Source: Paenibacillus rigui
Lineage (GTDB): Bacteria; Bacillota; Bacilli; Paenibacillales; NBRC-103111
DNA: 64,000 nucleotides
NCBI RefSeq assembly: GCF_002234615.1
Contig: NZ_NMQW01000053.1
Span: forward strand, 53,573-117,572
Direction of reading: 5' to 3'
Shown here: positions 41,047 to 50,298 of the stretch, in pieces
How positions within the stretch are numbered: position 1 is the stretch's first letter
Layout of the letters: each line of letters begins with the position of its first letter
Made by a program: the position numbers and the translations under genes
Notes under the pieces: generated by a model
Databases searched by the model: none
The model's input: the letters and a program-made list of their open reading frames with translations, nothing else
Told to the model about the DNA's origin: nothing

Positions 41047-42924
41047 TTATTCTTGGTGCTGAGGGAAGAGCAGGTCAATGCAAGTGCCGCGGCCTTCATG
41101 GCTGTAGATACGCAGCAGGGGATCATCACCATCACCGGGACCATACTGCAGGGCGAGCCGCTTGTACGTGTTATAGAGGCCCACATGGTCCGAGGGGAAC
41201 GTATCCGATCGGAACGTTGTGCGCAGCTGTGCCAGTCTTGCTTTGGAAATACCGGGACCATTATCCGTTACGGTTACACGGAGGTGAGGCCCTTGCAGCC
41301 TGCATTTGATTCTGATACGCAAATCGGATCGATGCTCCAGACCGTAGCGGATACTGTTCTCGATCAAAGGCTGCAGACTGATTTTCATGACACGGCAGGC
41401 CTCGAGCTGTTCGTCAGAGTCCCAGACGACGTCGATTTTGTCCGGGAACCGGGTACGCTGAATATGGACGTAGCTCCGCACATTCGCCATTTCGTCACGA
41501 AGCGGAACCAGATCATCGGTTGTCCGCACCGCATATTCCATCAAACCGCTTAGCTGCTCGATCATCCGGCAGGCATCGTTAGGCGACTGGGTCAGCTGGA
41601 ACGATTTCCAATAGATCGAGTGCAGCGTGTTGTACAGAAAATGCGGATTCATTTGAGACTGAAGCGCCCGGAGCTCCAGCAGCTCCATCTTTGCCTTGCG
41701 CTCGGATAGCTGGATTTTGACATATTTATGCTCCAGGAAAGCTTCCAATATGGTCTTGACGATCCATTCGTACAGGTCGTTGATTTTGCTTGGAATGGTC
41801 GGCATCGGCTGGTTGAACTGTTCCGCGGACTCCAGAATACGGACAATTTGCTCGATTTGCCGGTAGTTTCTTCGGGTTGTCCACAGCGCATAGACCGAGC
41901 TGAACAGCAAGGAAACGAGACACAGCGCGATCGTCATATAAATCAAAGTATGCGGCAGGCTGTACAGCTCATTAGTCGGCACGACCGATACGAGATCCCA
42001 CCGCAAGCGCGGAAGCGACTTGGCGATCACCAAGGAATCTCCATGTTCAAAACGGACCAGCCCGTCCTCGCCCTGCAGCTGGCGGCGTTCTGCGGGCAAA
42101 GGCACCTGGGCGCCGGCATTGGCGGACGTGACCAGAGGCTCTCCCTCGGCATTCGCGATATAGAAATATCTTTGGGGCAGCTCATCGAAATAATGAAACG
42201 AGGTTTCAAAATACGAAGGCCGCACATTCATGACAATGAGTCCCTTGTTGTAGCCGGGGTAGCCGTAAGAAAAAGGCTTATAAATCGTCAACAGCCGGGT
42301 GGATTGGTTGCCAAAGCCGTAGGCGCTGGTCTGCCGAACCTCAGTAATCATCTCCTCCTTGCGGGAGCGAAGGTCGGCGTACCGCTCGAACCAGGACGTG
42401 TCGTCCGACAGGCTGATTTGGGTCAGGCCTTCCCTGGAGCTGAGGAAGCGGCCCTCCGGATTTTCGTAATATATATACACCGATTGAATGTAAGGCTTGG
42501 AGTTAGCCGGCACATCGATGACATTTTTTAAGTAGTAAAGCGCTTCCAGATTCTCGTAAGAGAGTGTTGTTCCGGACAAAATACTTTTGAGCCGCAATGT
42601 AATTTTCGGATCCTTATCGAAGGACAGGCTTAAGGAGTCCACCTCCGATGAAATGACCTGTGCCAATTCGTTCAGCTGGTTCAGCTGGTTCGCGTTGCTC
42701 TGCTCCACATTGTTGCGGATGTACCAGTTCGTAATGAAAATCGACAGCGTGCCGAGGATCAATAACGGAATGAAGCAAGGGATCAGGATACGGATCAGAT
42801 GGCTGACAAAAAACTTTCGCTTCAGCCGGGAATCAACGAAAGAGGGCAGCTTATTGCCCGTGGCGGTACTGCCCCGGAGTTTTGCCGTAAAATTGCTTAA
42901 AAGAGCGGATAAAGTTTTTGGCAT
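41047..42924 (-). CDS. YesM-type sensor histidine kinase
   Basis: This 625-residue kinase has one membrane helix near residue 50, an extracellular Cache-like sensor of about 230 residues (SYENLEALYYLKN, QSVYIYYENPEGRFLSS) and a second helix near 330 (LIYMTIALCLVSLLFSSVYAL). A HAMP-like stretch, the His_kinase block LRALQSQMNPHFLYNTLHSIYW and an ATPase domain ending TDNGPGISKARL and GLYNTYKRL follow. It pairs with the response regulator upstream and probably senses a glycan or binding-protein complex. ATG 42924 lies inside the regulator gene (74-base overlap); no other ATG/GTG/TTG precedes the membrane helix, so the start is uncertain. Confidence 0.88.
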   Translation of the reverse strand: MPKTLSALLSNFTAKLRGSTATGNKLPSFVDSRLKRKFFVSHLIRILIPCFIPLLILGTLSIFITNWYIRNNVEQSNANQLNQLNELAQVISSEVDSLSLSFDKDPKITLRLKSILSGTTLSYENLEALYYLKNVIDVPANSKPYIQSVYIYYENPEGRFLSSREGLTQISLSDDTSWFERYADLRSRKEEMITEVRQTSAYGFGNQSTRLLTIYKPFSYGYPGYNKGLIVMNVRPSYFETSFHYFDELPQRYFYIANAEGEPLVTSANAGAQVPLPAERRQLQGEDGLVRFEHGDSLVIAKSLPRLRWDLVSVVPTNELYSLPHTLIYMTIALCLVSLLFSSVYALWTTRRNYRQIEQIVRILESAEQFNQPMPTIPSKINDLYEWIVKTILEAFLEHKYVKIQLSERKAKMELLELRALQSQMNPHFLYNTLHSIYWKSFQLTQSPNDACRMIEQLSGLMEYAVRTTDDLVPLRDEMANVRSYVHIQRTRFPDKIDVVWDSDEQLEACRVMKISLQPLIENSIRYGLEHRSDLRIRIKCRLQGPHLRVTVTDNGPGISKARLAQLRTTFRSDTFPSDHVGLYNTYKRLALQYGPGDGDDPLLRIYSHEGRGTCIDLLFPQHQE

Positions 42925-43603
42925 TCGTGTATCCCACCATTTCGCTAACCTCGAAAGCCTTGAAATGACGGTCCTTCAGAAGAACCAAGGCTTTATTCAT
43001 TTTGACGGAGTGGACGTAATCGGAAAATTTCGCTCCCGTCATCTTCCTGAAGTAAGAGCTGACGTACGTTGGGTTCATATGGACATGCTTGGCCGCTGCT
43101 TCCAGCGTAGCGGTACGGATGTCGGCTTCAACAAAGGCGATAATTTTATGAATCACCGGGTCATCCTGATTGTATAGAGTTAAGGCTGCGTTCGCAACCG
43201 GTTCGTTGGTATCCAGGGTGCCTGCTTCCAGGTCCAGCTCTGATTTCAGCGCGAGGAGCGCGGAATGCAGGTCGTCAAATTTGGCCGGCTTCACCAGGTA
43301 ATGCCGGACACCGCAGCTGATGGCTTGCCGCGCGTGCTCGAAATCACGCAGTCCGCTCAGCAGTACGACGCGAATGGGAAGCTTGCGGTCAAAGATTTCT
43401 TTGGCCAGCTCGATGCCGTTCATGAAGGGCATTTTGATATCGCAGAGCAGGACATCAATAGGATGGGCGAGCACATGCTTCAACGCTTCCCGTCCATTAT
43501 TCAGTTGAGCCGTTAGTTGAAAGCCTGTCTGTTCCCACGGAAAACAGCTGCACAGCGTATTCCGCGTTTCGGTTTCGTCGTCAACAACCGCCAGTTTATA
43601 CAT
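42851..43603 (-). CDS. YesN-type response regulator with AraC DNA-binding domain
   Basis: This 250-residue regulator has the receiver domain with VVDDETETR at residues 6-14, phospho-acceptor Asp55 in DVLLCDIKMPFMNG, and the switch Lys in HYLVKPAKFDD. The C-terminus is two helix-turn-helices of the AraC type: TATLEAAAKHVHMNPTYVSSYFRKMTG and FEVSEMVGYTNAKNFIRSFKQFYGKTPGQYR. The ATG at 43603 has GGAGGGGGA eight bases upstream. It is divergent from the ABC importer operon it most likely activates. Confidence 0.92.
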   Translation of the reverse strand: MYKLAVVDDETETRNTLCSCFPWEQTGFQLTAQLNNGREALKHVLAHPIDVLLCDIKMPFMNGIELAKEIFDRKLPIRVVLLSGLRDFEHARQAISCGVRHYLVKPAKFDDLHSALLALKSELDLEAGTLDTNEPVANAALTLYNQDDPVIHKIIAFVEADIRTATLEAAAKHVHMNPTYVSSYFRKMTGAKFSDYVHSVKMNKALVLLKDRHFKAFEVSEMVGYTNAKNFIRSFKQFYGKTPGQYRHGQ

Positions 43604-43723
43604 CGTCATTCCCCCTCCCTCATTATACAAAATGGGTCAAGCAAAGGAAATTGAACACCCCAAACCGAACAAAACAAACGTGTTTTCCAAAGAAATGATA
43701 CCTTTATGGGGTGGATCAAAAGT

Positions 43724-43740
43724 TTGGAAGCGCTTTTACC
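43724..43740. promoter_or_regulatory. cre-like catabolite control site
   Basis: TTGGAAGCGCTTTTACC agrees with the CcpA cre consensus (WTGNAANCGNWNNCW) except at one late position. It lies about 90 bp before the sugar-binding protein gene. Confidence 0.45.
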
Positions 43741-43828
43741 AAAGTGAAAGCCTTTTTTGCTCTCGTAAATCATGTTACCGTGAATTCAGAAGCGGAATTA
43801 GAAATGAAATTGTAAGGGGGATGCAGGG

Positions 43829-45166
43829 ATGAAAAAGAAAACGCGTTTGGTGGCAGGGCTGCTGCTCTTGTCGATGGCTTGGATGACAGCGTGTTCAAGC
43901 GGTGCAGGCGGCAGCGGGGATGCCGGCGGTGCCAAGCAGACGGATGCCGGAGGGAAATCGGACGGCAAGCAGACGACGCTGCGCTTTGCCTGGTGGGGAA
44001 CGGATCCTAGACACAAAGCTACGCTTGCGGCAATCGATGCTTATATGAAGCTTCATCCGAATGTGAAGATTGAAGCGGAATATATGGGCTTCGACGGATT
44101 CAACAAGAAGCTGTCCACACAGTTCGCAGGGAAGACGGCACCGGACTTATTCCAATATACGTATGAATGGACCGTGGAGCTTAGCGATTTCCTGCTGGAT
44201 CTCAATACGGTGAAGGGGACGATCGATACGTCCAAAATTCCGGCGGATACGCTCAAAGCGTTCGGCTCCTACAAGGACAGGCAAATTATGATTCCGTCCG
44301 GCGTGTTCGCGGCGACGACCATCACGAACCAGGATTTCCTGCAAAAGTTCGGGATTCCGGCGGATACGGTCTGGACGTGGGATAAAATCATCGAGGAAGG
44401 CAAGAAAATCCACGAGAAGGATAAGAACGCTTACTTGATGACGGCGGACATTGATGTGATCAACAAGCTGATTCTTCAGCCGTACGTGCTTCAAAAGTCG
44501 GGCAAAGGCTGGGTTAACGATGATTACACGCCGGGCTTCGACCGCACGCAGCTTGTCGACGGACTTAAATATTTATCCAGCCTGTACAGCTCCGGTACGA
44601 TGGAGCCGTTCGGAGACAGTACGGCCTTCGTCGGCAAGATGGAGCAAAACCCGAAATGGGTCAAGGGCGAAATCGGCATGCTGATGGACTATGTACAAGC
44701 GCTGGATAAGTACAAGCAGGCGCTTCCGAATGCCAAGGTCGGCGTGAGTGCTTTCCCGGAAAGCCCGAATGCGGTTCAGTCCGGCAATCCGCTTGTAGCG
44801 GGTACCGGCTTCGCGATTGCGAAGGATTCGAAAAACCAGGAGGAAGCTGCGAAGTTTCTGAACTGGCTTATCAATGACAAGGAAGCAGCTCTGCTGCTGA
44901 CGACACAGCGGGGAATTCCGGCCTCGACGTCGGCTCGTACCGCGCTGCAGGAGTCTGGCAAGCTGAATCCGGACATTTCCAAAGGGCTGGATCTGGCTTC
45001 CGCGAAGAAAACGACCGCTCCGAACGTCGTCAGCACGAATGCGGAGCTGGCCCAAATCGTGAAGGATGCGATCCAAAAGCTGATTTACAACAAAATGACG
45101 GCGGAGCAAGCCGCTGACGAGATTATGAACGGCTTCACCGCCAAGCTGAAGGAATTAAAGCCATAG
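43829..45166 (+). CDS. ABC sugar transporter, lipoprotein substrate-binding protein
   Basis: This 445-residue lipoprotein has the lipobox MTAC at residues 19-22 followed by a Gly/Ser/Lys-rich flexible linker. The mature domain opens with TTLRFAWWGTDPRHKATLAAIDAY, typical of CUT1 oligosaccharide-binding proteins. A later PLVAGTGFAIAKDSKNQEEAAKFLNWLINDKEAA segment is the common C-terminal signature. It is the first gene of an operon with two permeases and a sulfatase, so a sulfated glycan is the likely ligand (inference). GTAAGGGGG precedes ATG 43829. Confidence 0.9.
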   Translation: MKKKTRLVAGLLLLSMAWMTACSSGAGGSGDAGGAKQTDAGGKSDGKQTTLRFAWWGTDPRHKATLAAIDAYMKLHPNVKIEAEYMGFDGFNKKLSTQFAGKTAPDLFQYTYEWTVELSDFLLDLNTVKGTIDTSKIPADTLKAFGSYKDRQIMIPSGVFAATTITNQDFLQKFGIPADTVWTWDKIIEEGKKIHEKDKNAYLMTADIDVINKLILQPYVLQKSGKGWVNDDYTPGFDRTQLVDGLKYLSSLYSSGTMEPFGDSTAFVGKMEQNPKWVKGEIGMLMDYVQALDKYKQALPNAKVGVSAFPESPNAVQSGNPLVAGTGFAIAKDSKNQEEAAKFLNWLINDKEAALLLTTQRGIPASTSARTALQESGKLNPDISKGLDLASAKKTTAPNVVSTNAELAQIVKDAIQKLIYNKMTAEQAADEIMNGFTAKLKELKP

Positions 45167-45191
45167 CTGGAATCGAACAGGTTCTTGAGGA

Positions 45192-45228
45192 AGAGTGCCG
45201 CCTGATCGGGCGGCGCTCTCTTTTTTTA
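45192..45228 (+). terminator. Intra-operon terminator/attenuator after the binding-protein gene
   Basis: GAGTGCCGCC (45193-45202) pairs with GGCGGCGCTC, followed by TCTTTTTTT. It should give partial termination so the binding protein exceeds the permeases. Confidence 0.8.
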
Positions 45229-45284
45229 GCTTCGACACACGCTCAGAAACGACGACTCTGCTACAAGAAAGGAATGCCGCAGCC

Positions 45285-46178
45285 TTGAAAAAGATCATGA
45301 ATGCACACGCTTGGTGGGGTTTGTTGTTCGTATCGCCCTGGATTATCGGGTTTCTCTGGTTTCAACTCTACCCGCTGCTCCTCTCCTTCTACTATTCGTT
45401 CACGGACGCTACGGTCGTCAAACCGGGGAAATTCATCGGGCTGGACAATTACGCCAAGATGCTGACCAATGACAAAGATTTTTTGCCGTCGCTAAACGTA
45501 ACGCTCATTTATTCCATCATCGCCGTACCGGCCAAGCTGGCCTTTGCTCTGTTCATAGCCATTCTCTTAAATATCAAGAGCCGAGCTATCAACCTGTACC
45601 GGACGATGTATTACTTGCCTTCGATTCTGGGAGGAAGTGTCGCGATCTCCATCCTGTGGAGGTTTCTGTTCATGAAAGAAGGCGTCGTGAACCAGACGCT
45701 CGGTTATTTGCATATTCCGCCCATTAACTGGCTCGGCAGCCCGAATGTGGCTCTCGGCACGATCAGCCTGCTGGTCGTCTGGCAATTCGGGTCGTCCATG
45801 GTACTGTTCCTGGCCGGTCTGAAGCAAATTCCGGGTGAGCTGTATGAAGCGGCTATGGTGGACGGTGCAGGCAAGTTCCGCATGTTCAGGCAAATTACGC
45901 TGCCGCTGCTGACACCGATCCTTCTGTTTAATCTGGTGATGCAGACGATCAATGCGCTGCAGGAGTTCACCGCTGCGTTCGTGGTCACGAACGGCGGACC
46001 GTTGAAGGCAACGTACCTGCTGGGCTTGAAAATTTACGACGAGGCGTTCCAGAACATGAAGATGGGCTATGCGTCCGCGCTATCCTGGTTCCTGTTCGCT
46101 ATAATTTTGCTGCTGACCCTGTTGATCTTCCGTTCCGCCAGATCCTGGGTCCATTATGAAGACGGAGGGAAAAGCTAA
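45285..46178 (+). CDS. ABC sugar transporter permease (MalF type)
   Basis: This protein is about 297 residues long with six membrane helices, starting with WWGLLFVSPWIIGFLWFQLYPLL. The EAA loop is LYEAAMVDGAGKFRMFRQITLPLL. The start is placed at TTG 45285, eleven bases after AAAGGA; an in-frame ATG at 45297 has a poor ribosome site. The stop overlaps the next start by one base. Confidence 0.87.
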   Translation: MKKIMNAHAWWGLLFVSPWIIGFLWFQLYPLLLSFYYSFTDATVVKPGKFIGLDNYAKMLTNDKDFLPSLNVTLIYSIIAVPAKLAFALFIAILLNIKSRAINLYRTMYYLPSILGGSVAISILWRFLFMKEGVVNQTLGYLHIPPINWLGSPNVALGTISLLVVWQFGSSMVLFLAGLKQIPGELYEAAMVDGAGKFRMFRQITLPLLTPILLFNLVMQTINALQEFTAAFVVTNGGPLKATYLLGLKIYDEAFQNMKMGYASALSWFLFAIILLLTLLIFRSARSWVHYEDGGKS

Positions 46179-47068
46179 TGAGCATTCCGGCACCTTCAGT
46201 TACGGCTGACAACCGCCTTCGCAAACAGCGGAGCGAGACAAACAAGAGATGGGGAACGCATGCTTTCCTGCTGCTGTTGGGCTGGATCATGGTATACCCG
46301 TTGGTGTGGCTGTTATTCAGCTCCTTCAAGACGAATGCGGATTTATTCGGGTCGCTTCAGCTGCTGCCGTCCGAATTCGTATGGGATTCTTATCTCAAGG
46401 GCTGGGCGGGGACGGGGCAATATTCCTATGCAGTCTTTTTCAAAAATACGTTCTTGCTAGTCGTCCCGACCGCGCTGCTAACCGTCTTGTCCAGCGTGCT
46501 GATCGCCTACGGCTTCGCCCGGTTCACGTTTCCGCTGCGCAACTTCATGTTCATTCTGATGATTTCGACGTTGATGCTGCCGCATTCGGTCATTATTATC
46601 CCGAGATATTTAATCTTCCGCCATCTGGATTGGCTGGACAGCTATTTGCCGTTTATTGTGCCCGCGGCTTTCGGCTGCTTCCCGTTCTTCATCTTTATGA
46701 TGGTTCAGTTTATCCGGGGGCTGCCGCGGGAGCTGGATGAATCGGCGGTTATGGACGGCTGCAGCCCTCCGGGCATTTTGTTCCGGATTTTGCTGCCGCT
46801 TAGCCTGCCGGCATTGATCTCGGCCTCTATTTTTCAATTTATTTGGACATGGAACGATTTCTTCAATCCGCTGATCTTTATCAACAGTGTGAAAAAATTC
46901 CCGATCTCGCTGGCTCTTCGCATGTCCATTGACTCTACGGGAGGCACGGTGGAATGGAACCAGATCATGGCGATGTCCGTACTCGCGGTGCTGCCGCCCG
47001 TTCTGCTATTCTTTTTCTCCCAACGGTATTTCGTAGAAGGAATTGCGACTACCGGCATCAAAGGATAA
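46178..47068 (+). CDS. ABC sugar transporter permease (MalG type)
   Basis: This 296-residue second permease has six helices and the EAA loop ELDESAVMDGCSPPGILFRILLPL. It ends in FVEGIATTGIKG, usual for this group. It overlaps the first permease by one base (TAATG). With the binding protein and a shared ATPase it forms the importer. The sulfatase gene starts 33 bases after it. Confidence 0.9.
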   Translation: MSIPAPSVTADNRLRKQRSETNKRWGTHAFLLLLGWIMVYPLVWLLFSSFKTNADLFGSLQLLPSEFVWDSYLKGWAGTGQYSYAVFFKNTFLLVVPTALLTVLSSVLIAYGFARFTFPLRNFMFILMISTLMLPHSVIIIPRYLIFRHLDWLDSYLPFIVPAAFGCFPFFIFMMVQFIRGLPRELDESAVMDGCSPPGILFRILLPLSLPALISASIFQFIWTWNDFFNPLIFINSVKKFPISLALRMSIDSTGGTVEWNQIMAMSVLAVLPPVLLFFFSQRYFVEGIATTGIKG

Positions 47069-47100
47069 AGAGCACAGAGGAGAGGAGATGAACAAGTGTC

Positions 47101-48510
47101 ATGGGCGATGCACAGCAATCAAACAACGTACAGAAGAGTAAAGCCAGACCGAATGTCATTGTGTTTTTCACGGATCAGCAGCGCTGGGACACAGCGGGCT
47201 GCTACGGCAACCCGCTTGGGCTGACACCGAATCTGGACCGGATGGCCTGGAAGGGGACGCATGTGGCCGAGGCGTTTACGTGCCAGCCGGTCTGCGGTCC
47301 GGCACGCTCCTGCCTGCAGACGGGGCTGTACGCCACGGCTTCCGGCTGCTTCACCAACGGGATTCCGCTGCCCGAGGGGACGCGCACCTTGGCGGACTGC
47401 TTCAACGATGCAGGGTACGATACCGCCTATATCGGCAAGTGGCATCTGGCCAGCACGCGTACGGAGCCGGTGCCGGAGGAACGGCGCGGCGGCTATAGGT
47501 ATTGGCTCGCGGCAGACTCGCTCGAGCATACGTCGGACGCATACCGGACCTTGCTGTACAACGCAGATAACGAGCCGGTGAAGCTTCCGGGCTACCGGGT
47601 CGATGCGCTGACCGATGCGGCCATCCGGTATGTGGCCGATGGGCGTCCGGAGGAGAAGCCATTCTTCTTGTTTCTTTCCTTCCTGGAGCCGCATCATCAA
47701 AATCACCGGGACGATTATCCGTCACCGGACGTATACAAAGGCAAATACGCCGGAGGGCAGTACGTTCCGCCGGATTTGGCGGCGCTTGGGGGAACGGCCC
47801 ATCAGCATCTTGACGGCTATTACGGCATGGTGAAACGGCTGGATGAAGCGCTTGGCCGGCTGATGGATGCGCTGAAGAGTCTCGACCTGCTGGACAATAC
47901 AGTGATTGCGTTCACCTCGGACCACGGCTGCCACTTCAAGACGCGCAACAGTGAATATAAGCGCTCCTGCCACGAAAGCTCCATCCGGGTACCGCTCGTC
48001 TTCTCTGGCCCGGGCTTCGACGGCGGCGGCAGTGCCCGCGAGCTGGTCAGCCTTATTGACCTGCCGCCGACCCTGCTGGACGCCGCAGGCATTGCGGTGC
48101 CGGAGCAGATGCAGGGGCGGTCCCTGCTCCGGCAGCTGCGTCATCGCCATGAAGGCCGGGATAACTCCGTCTGGCCGGAGGAGGTGTTCGTCCAGATCAG
48201 CGAATCGCAGGTTGCGAGGGCGATTCGTACCCGCCGCTGGAAGTACGGCGTCCATGCCCCTGAACGGAACCCGCTGCGGTATCCGGGAGCAATGCAGTAC
48301 ATGGAGCAGTATTTGTATGATCTGGAAGCGGACCCGTATGAGCTGACCAATCTGGTCCAGCTCGAGTCGCATGAGGAAGTGCGCGAGAGACTGCGGGAAC
48401 GCTTAATCCGAAGGATGAACGAAGCGGGGGAGGCAACGCCGGATATTGTTCCGATGCTTCCGGTCTCCTCGGGCCAGCGGAGAGTGCTGCCTGGCGAGCT
48501 GGAGCAATAG
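47101..48510 (+). CDS. Sulfatase of the formylglycine type
   Basis: This 469-residue sulfatase has the active-site motif Cys65-Gly-Pro-Ala-Arg69 in PVCGPARSCLQTGLY, where Cys65 becomes formylglycine. NVIVFFTDQQRWDTAG at the N-terminus and FTSDHGCHFKTRNSEYKRSCHE in the middle supply the metal ligands, and YIGKWHL is the family Lys/His segment. No signal peptide is seen, so desulfation occurs after import. The likely substrate is a sulfated mono- or oligosaccharide brought in by the ABC importer (inference). The start at 47101 has GGAGAGGAG at a long 12-base spacing. Confidence 0.9.
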   Translation: MGDAQQSNNVQKSKARPNVIVFFTDQQRWDTAGCYGNPLGLTPNLDRMAWKGTHVAEAFTCQPVCGPARSCLQTGLYATASGCFTNGIPLPEGTRTLADCFNDAGYDTAYIGKWHLASTRTEPVPEERRGGYRYWLAADSLEHTSDAYRTLLYNADNEPVKLPGYRVDALTDAAIRYVADGRPEEKPFFLFLSFLEPHHQNHRDDYPSPDVYKGKYAGGQYVPPDLAALGGTAHQHLDGYYGMVKRLDEALGRLMDALKSLDLLDNTVIAFTSDHGCHFKTRNSEYKRSCHESSIRVPLVFSGPGFDGGGSARELVSLIDLPPTLLDAAGIAVPEQMQGRSLLRQLRHRHEGRDNSVWPEEVFVQISESQVARAIRTRRWKYGVHAPERNPLRYPGAMQYMEQYLYDLEADPYELTNLVQLESHEEVRERLRERLIRRMNEAGEATPDIVPMLPVSSGQRRVLPGELEQ

Positions 48511-48688
48511 CTGCTGCAGCAACCGGAGCCGGAGTCGGAATAAACGGTTCATGGCATGCCGTGCCGTGCGAATGAGTTTCTGCTGCGCGGGAAACATAAG
48601 AAGACCTCAATCGAGGGCTTTCGAAGATGAGCGACCGCGCTCAGCGGTAGGTTTTATTGCCAATAGGAAAGCAGAGTTCCTATATGGT

Positions 48689-48723
48689 AAAAAAAGCCCT
48701 GCTTCCAATGGAGGCAGGGCTTT
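48689..48723 (-). terminator. Terminator of the sleB-like gene
   Basis: AAAGCCCTGC pairs with GCAGGGCTTT around TTCCAATGGAG. On the minus strand a run of seven T follows. The rest of the 48511-48728 gap shows nothing supportable. Confidence 0.8.
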
Positions 48724-48728
48724 ACGGC

Positions 48729-49373
48729 TTATTTTGCAAAAATGTGTCTACCGATCTTCACGGTCTGCGGACGCGACCAAATCCAGGCGCTTGTCGCCGT
48801 ATCCGGATTAAAGTAATAAAGCGAATTGTTCGTAGGATCCCAGCCTTTGACTGCATCCTCCGCGGCCAAATAAGCTTGACGGTCCGGCGTCAGCCAGTAT
48901 TGACCGTCATCCACTGCCGTGAACGCTCTGGGCTGGAACACGACGCCCTGAACCGTATCCGGGAACTGTCCGGATTGGACCCGGTTCAGAACGACGGCCC
49001 CGACAGCGACCTGACCTTCATAAGGCTCGCCCCGCGCTTCGCTATAAATAATTTTGGCTAATATATCGAGCTCGCTGCGATTGACTGAATATTTTCGAAG
49101 CATAGCCCATGTATCGTTACCGGCATAGCCGTCTGCTTTAAGTCCGTAAGCTTTTTGAAATTGGCTGACGGCGGTGGCCGTATTCATGCCGAACTGACCG
49201 TCCAGCGGTTGGGTGTAATATCCCATCACCTTTAATCGAAACTGCAAATCCCAGACGTCTCCGCCTGTGCTGCCCGGCTTCAACAGTGCTGCCGCCTGTG
49301 CGCTTTCGTTAGGTCCGGCTATATTCACAAAGCACAGTGCGAGTGCTATGAGAAGCACTTTCCAATGTTTCAT
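48729..49373 (-). CDS. sleB: Spore cortex-lytic enzyme, SleB-like cell-wall hydrolase
   Basis: This 214-residue protein has a signal peptide ending near residue 27 (SAQAAAL). It has a peptidoglycan-binding repeat (GDVWDLQFRLKVMGYYTQPLDGQFGMNTATAVSQFQKAYGLKADG) and a C-terminal Hydrolase_2 lytic transglycosylase domain with the catalytic Glu in AKIIYSEARGEPYEGQVAVGAVVLNR. SleB digests spore cortex during germination. It is slightly shorter than usual SleB. No ypeB-like partner follows. A -35/-10 pair (TTGAAA-18-TATAAT on the minus strand) lies just upstream. Confidence 0.88.
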   Translation of the reverse strand: MKHWKVLLIALALCFVNIAGPNESAQAAALLKPGSTGGDVWDLQFRLKVMGYYTQPLDGQFGMNTATAVSQFQKAYGLKADGYAGNDTWAMLRKYSVNRSELDILAKIIYSEARGEPYEGQVAVGAVVLNRVQSGQFPDTVQGVVFQPRAFTAVDDGQYWLTPDRQAYLAAEDAVKGWDPTNNSLYYFNPDTATSAWIWSRPQTVKIGRHIFAK

Positions 49374-49399
49374 GAGACAACCACTCCTTTCGGATTCCC

Positions 49400-49429
49400 A
49401 TTATAGGGGGAGGCTGGCTGGGGTTTCAA
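49400..49429 (-). promoter_or_regulatory. Promoter of the sleB-like gene
   Basis: On the minus strand TTGAAA (49424-49429) and TATAAT (49400-49405) have an 18-base spacer. A forespore sigma-G type cannot be excluded, as spacing and sequence allow both. Confidence 0.5.
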
Positions 49430-49688
49430 CACGCACATATTGGAAAGAGGCCGTAAATCCTTGCCGTTCAAGGCTTTGCTCCAAAGGTGAGATGCCGGAC
49501 TTTTTTCGCTTGATGCCCGACCAAGATGAGGTAAGGATGTATGCGGCGGATTTTTTTGATGATGGGCGAAGCGGCTTGGTGTGAAGACAGGAAACGATAT
49601 TCGGAAAAATAATTGTTTTTCCAAAATATGGTCGTCATACGACAGGAAATGTACAATAAAGCCGAACGATTTACTTGATAAAATCTCA
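49430..49688. other. Gene-free stretch
   Basis: Divergent region between sleB and the DUF2294 gene. It contains a short TCGTcatACGA palindrome at about 49632-49642 followed by TACAAT, which may be a promoter. No gene is seen. Confidence 0.35.
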
Positions 49689-49710
49689 AATCTTATGTAT
49701 TATTAAGATT
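49689..49710. promoter_or_regulatory. Inverted repeat before the DUF2294 gene
   Basis: AATCTTA (49689-49695) and TAAGATT (49704-49710) are separated by eight bases, about 47 bp before the start codon. It is a candidate operator in AT-rich sequence. Confidence 0.35.
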
Positions 49711-49756
49711 AGATTAATAGCCAATACAGGTCAATTATTTGCTAGAAGGTGATCCT

Positions 49757-50119
49757 GTGTCCCTCGCAGACTCTAATGAGTACAAGAAGAAGCTATGTCA
49801 TCTGTACAACGAAGTCTCCAAGGAGCTGTTCGGATTCGGCACTACGCTGCTGAAGGCATCGATTGACCAGAACATCATCACTTTTCTTGCCAGACACCGC
49901 CGATCTCCCCGGTCCACCGCTTTGGAAGGGGAAGCCCCGACATTGAAGCACGAAGTGGACTTTTATATGTCTTCTATTTACAAGAAGCGGATGCGGGAGA
50001 GGCTGGAGCAGGAATTCGGGCTGTCTATCGAAGCGGTGCTCAGGGACTATGATCCCTCGACGCAGTGGGCGATCACGAACATCATTCTTATCGACACTTC
50101 CAAGAAGCCGGGCGATTAA
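49757..50119 (+). CDS. DUF2294 domain protein
   Basis: This 120-residue small soluble protein has YNEVSKELFGFGTTLLKASID at the N-terminus, the middle YMSSIYKKRMRERLEQEFG and the family-typical end VLRDYDPSTQWAITNIILID. The family is common in Bacillota but has no proven role. GTG 49757 has AAGGTGAT upstream and is preferred over an in-frame start 18 bases earlier. It is monocistronic, with a terminator at 50242-50298. Confidence 0.85.
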   Translation: MSLADSNEYKKKLCHLYNEVSKELFGFGTTLLKASIDQNIITFLARHRRSPRSTALEGEAPTLKHEVDFYMSSIYKKRMRERLEQEFGLSIEAVLRDYDPSTQWAITNIILIDTSKKPGD

Positions 50120-50241
50120 GCAGTGCCGCAGGCTGACGGATAACGTTTGAACTCAATAGCGTAACCGGCGTTTCTCTTTTGATCTATCTTAAGAGGAAAC
50201 CATCGTTTGGCAACGGATGTCGCTTTATCATTGTTTACAAT

Positions 50242-50298
50242 GAAAAGTGCTCTTGTTAGAAGTTTTTTATTCTACCAAGGGACACTTTTCTTTTTTTT
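50242..50298 (+). terminator. Terminator after the DUF2294 gene
   Basis: GAAAAGTG (50242-50249) pairs with CACTTTTC (50283-50290), with a second inner stem TTG.TAGA/TCTA..AAG, followed by T8. Confidence 0.8.
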
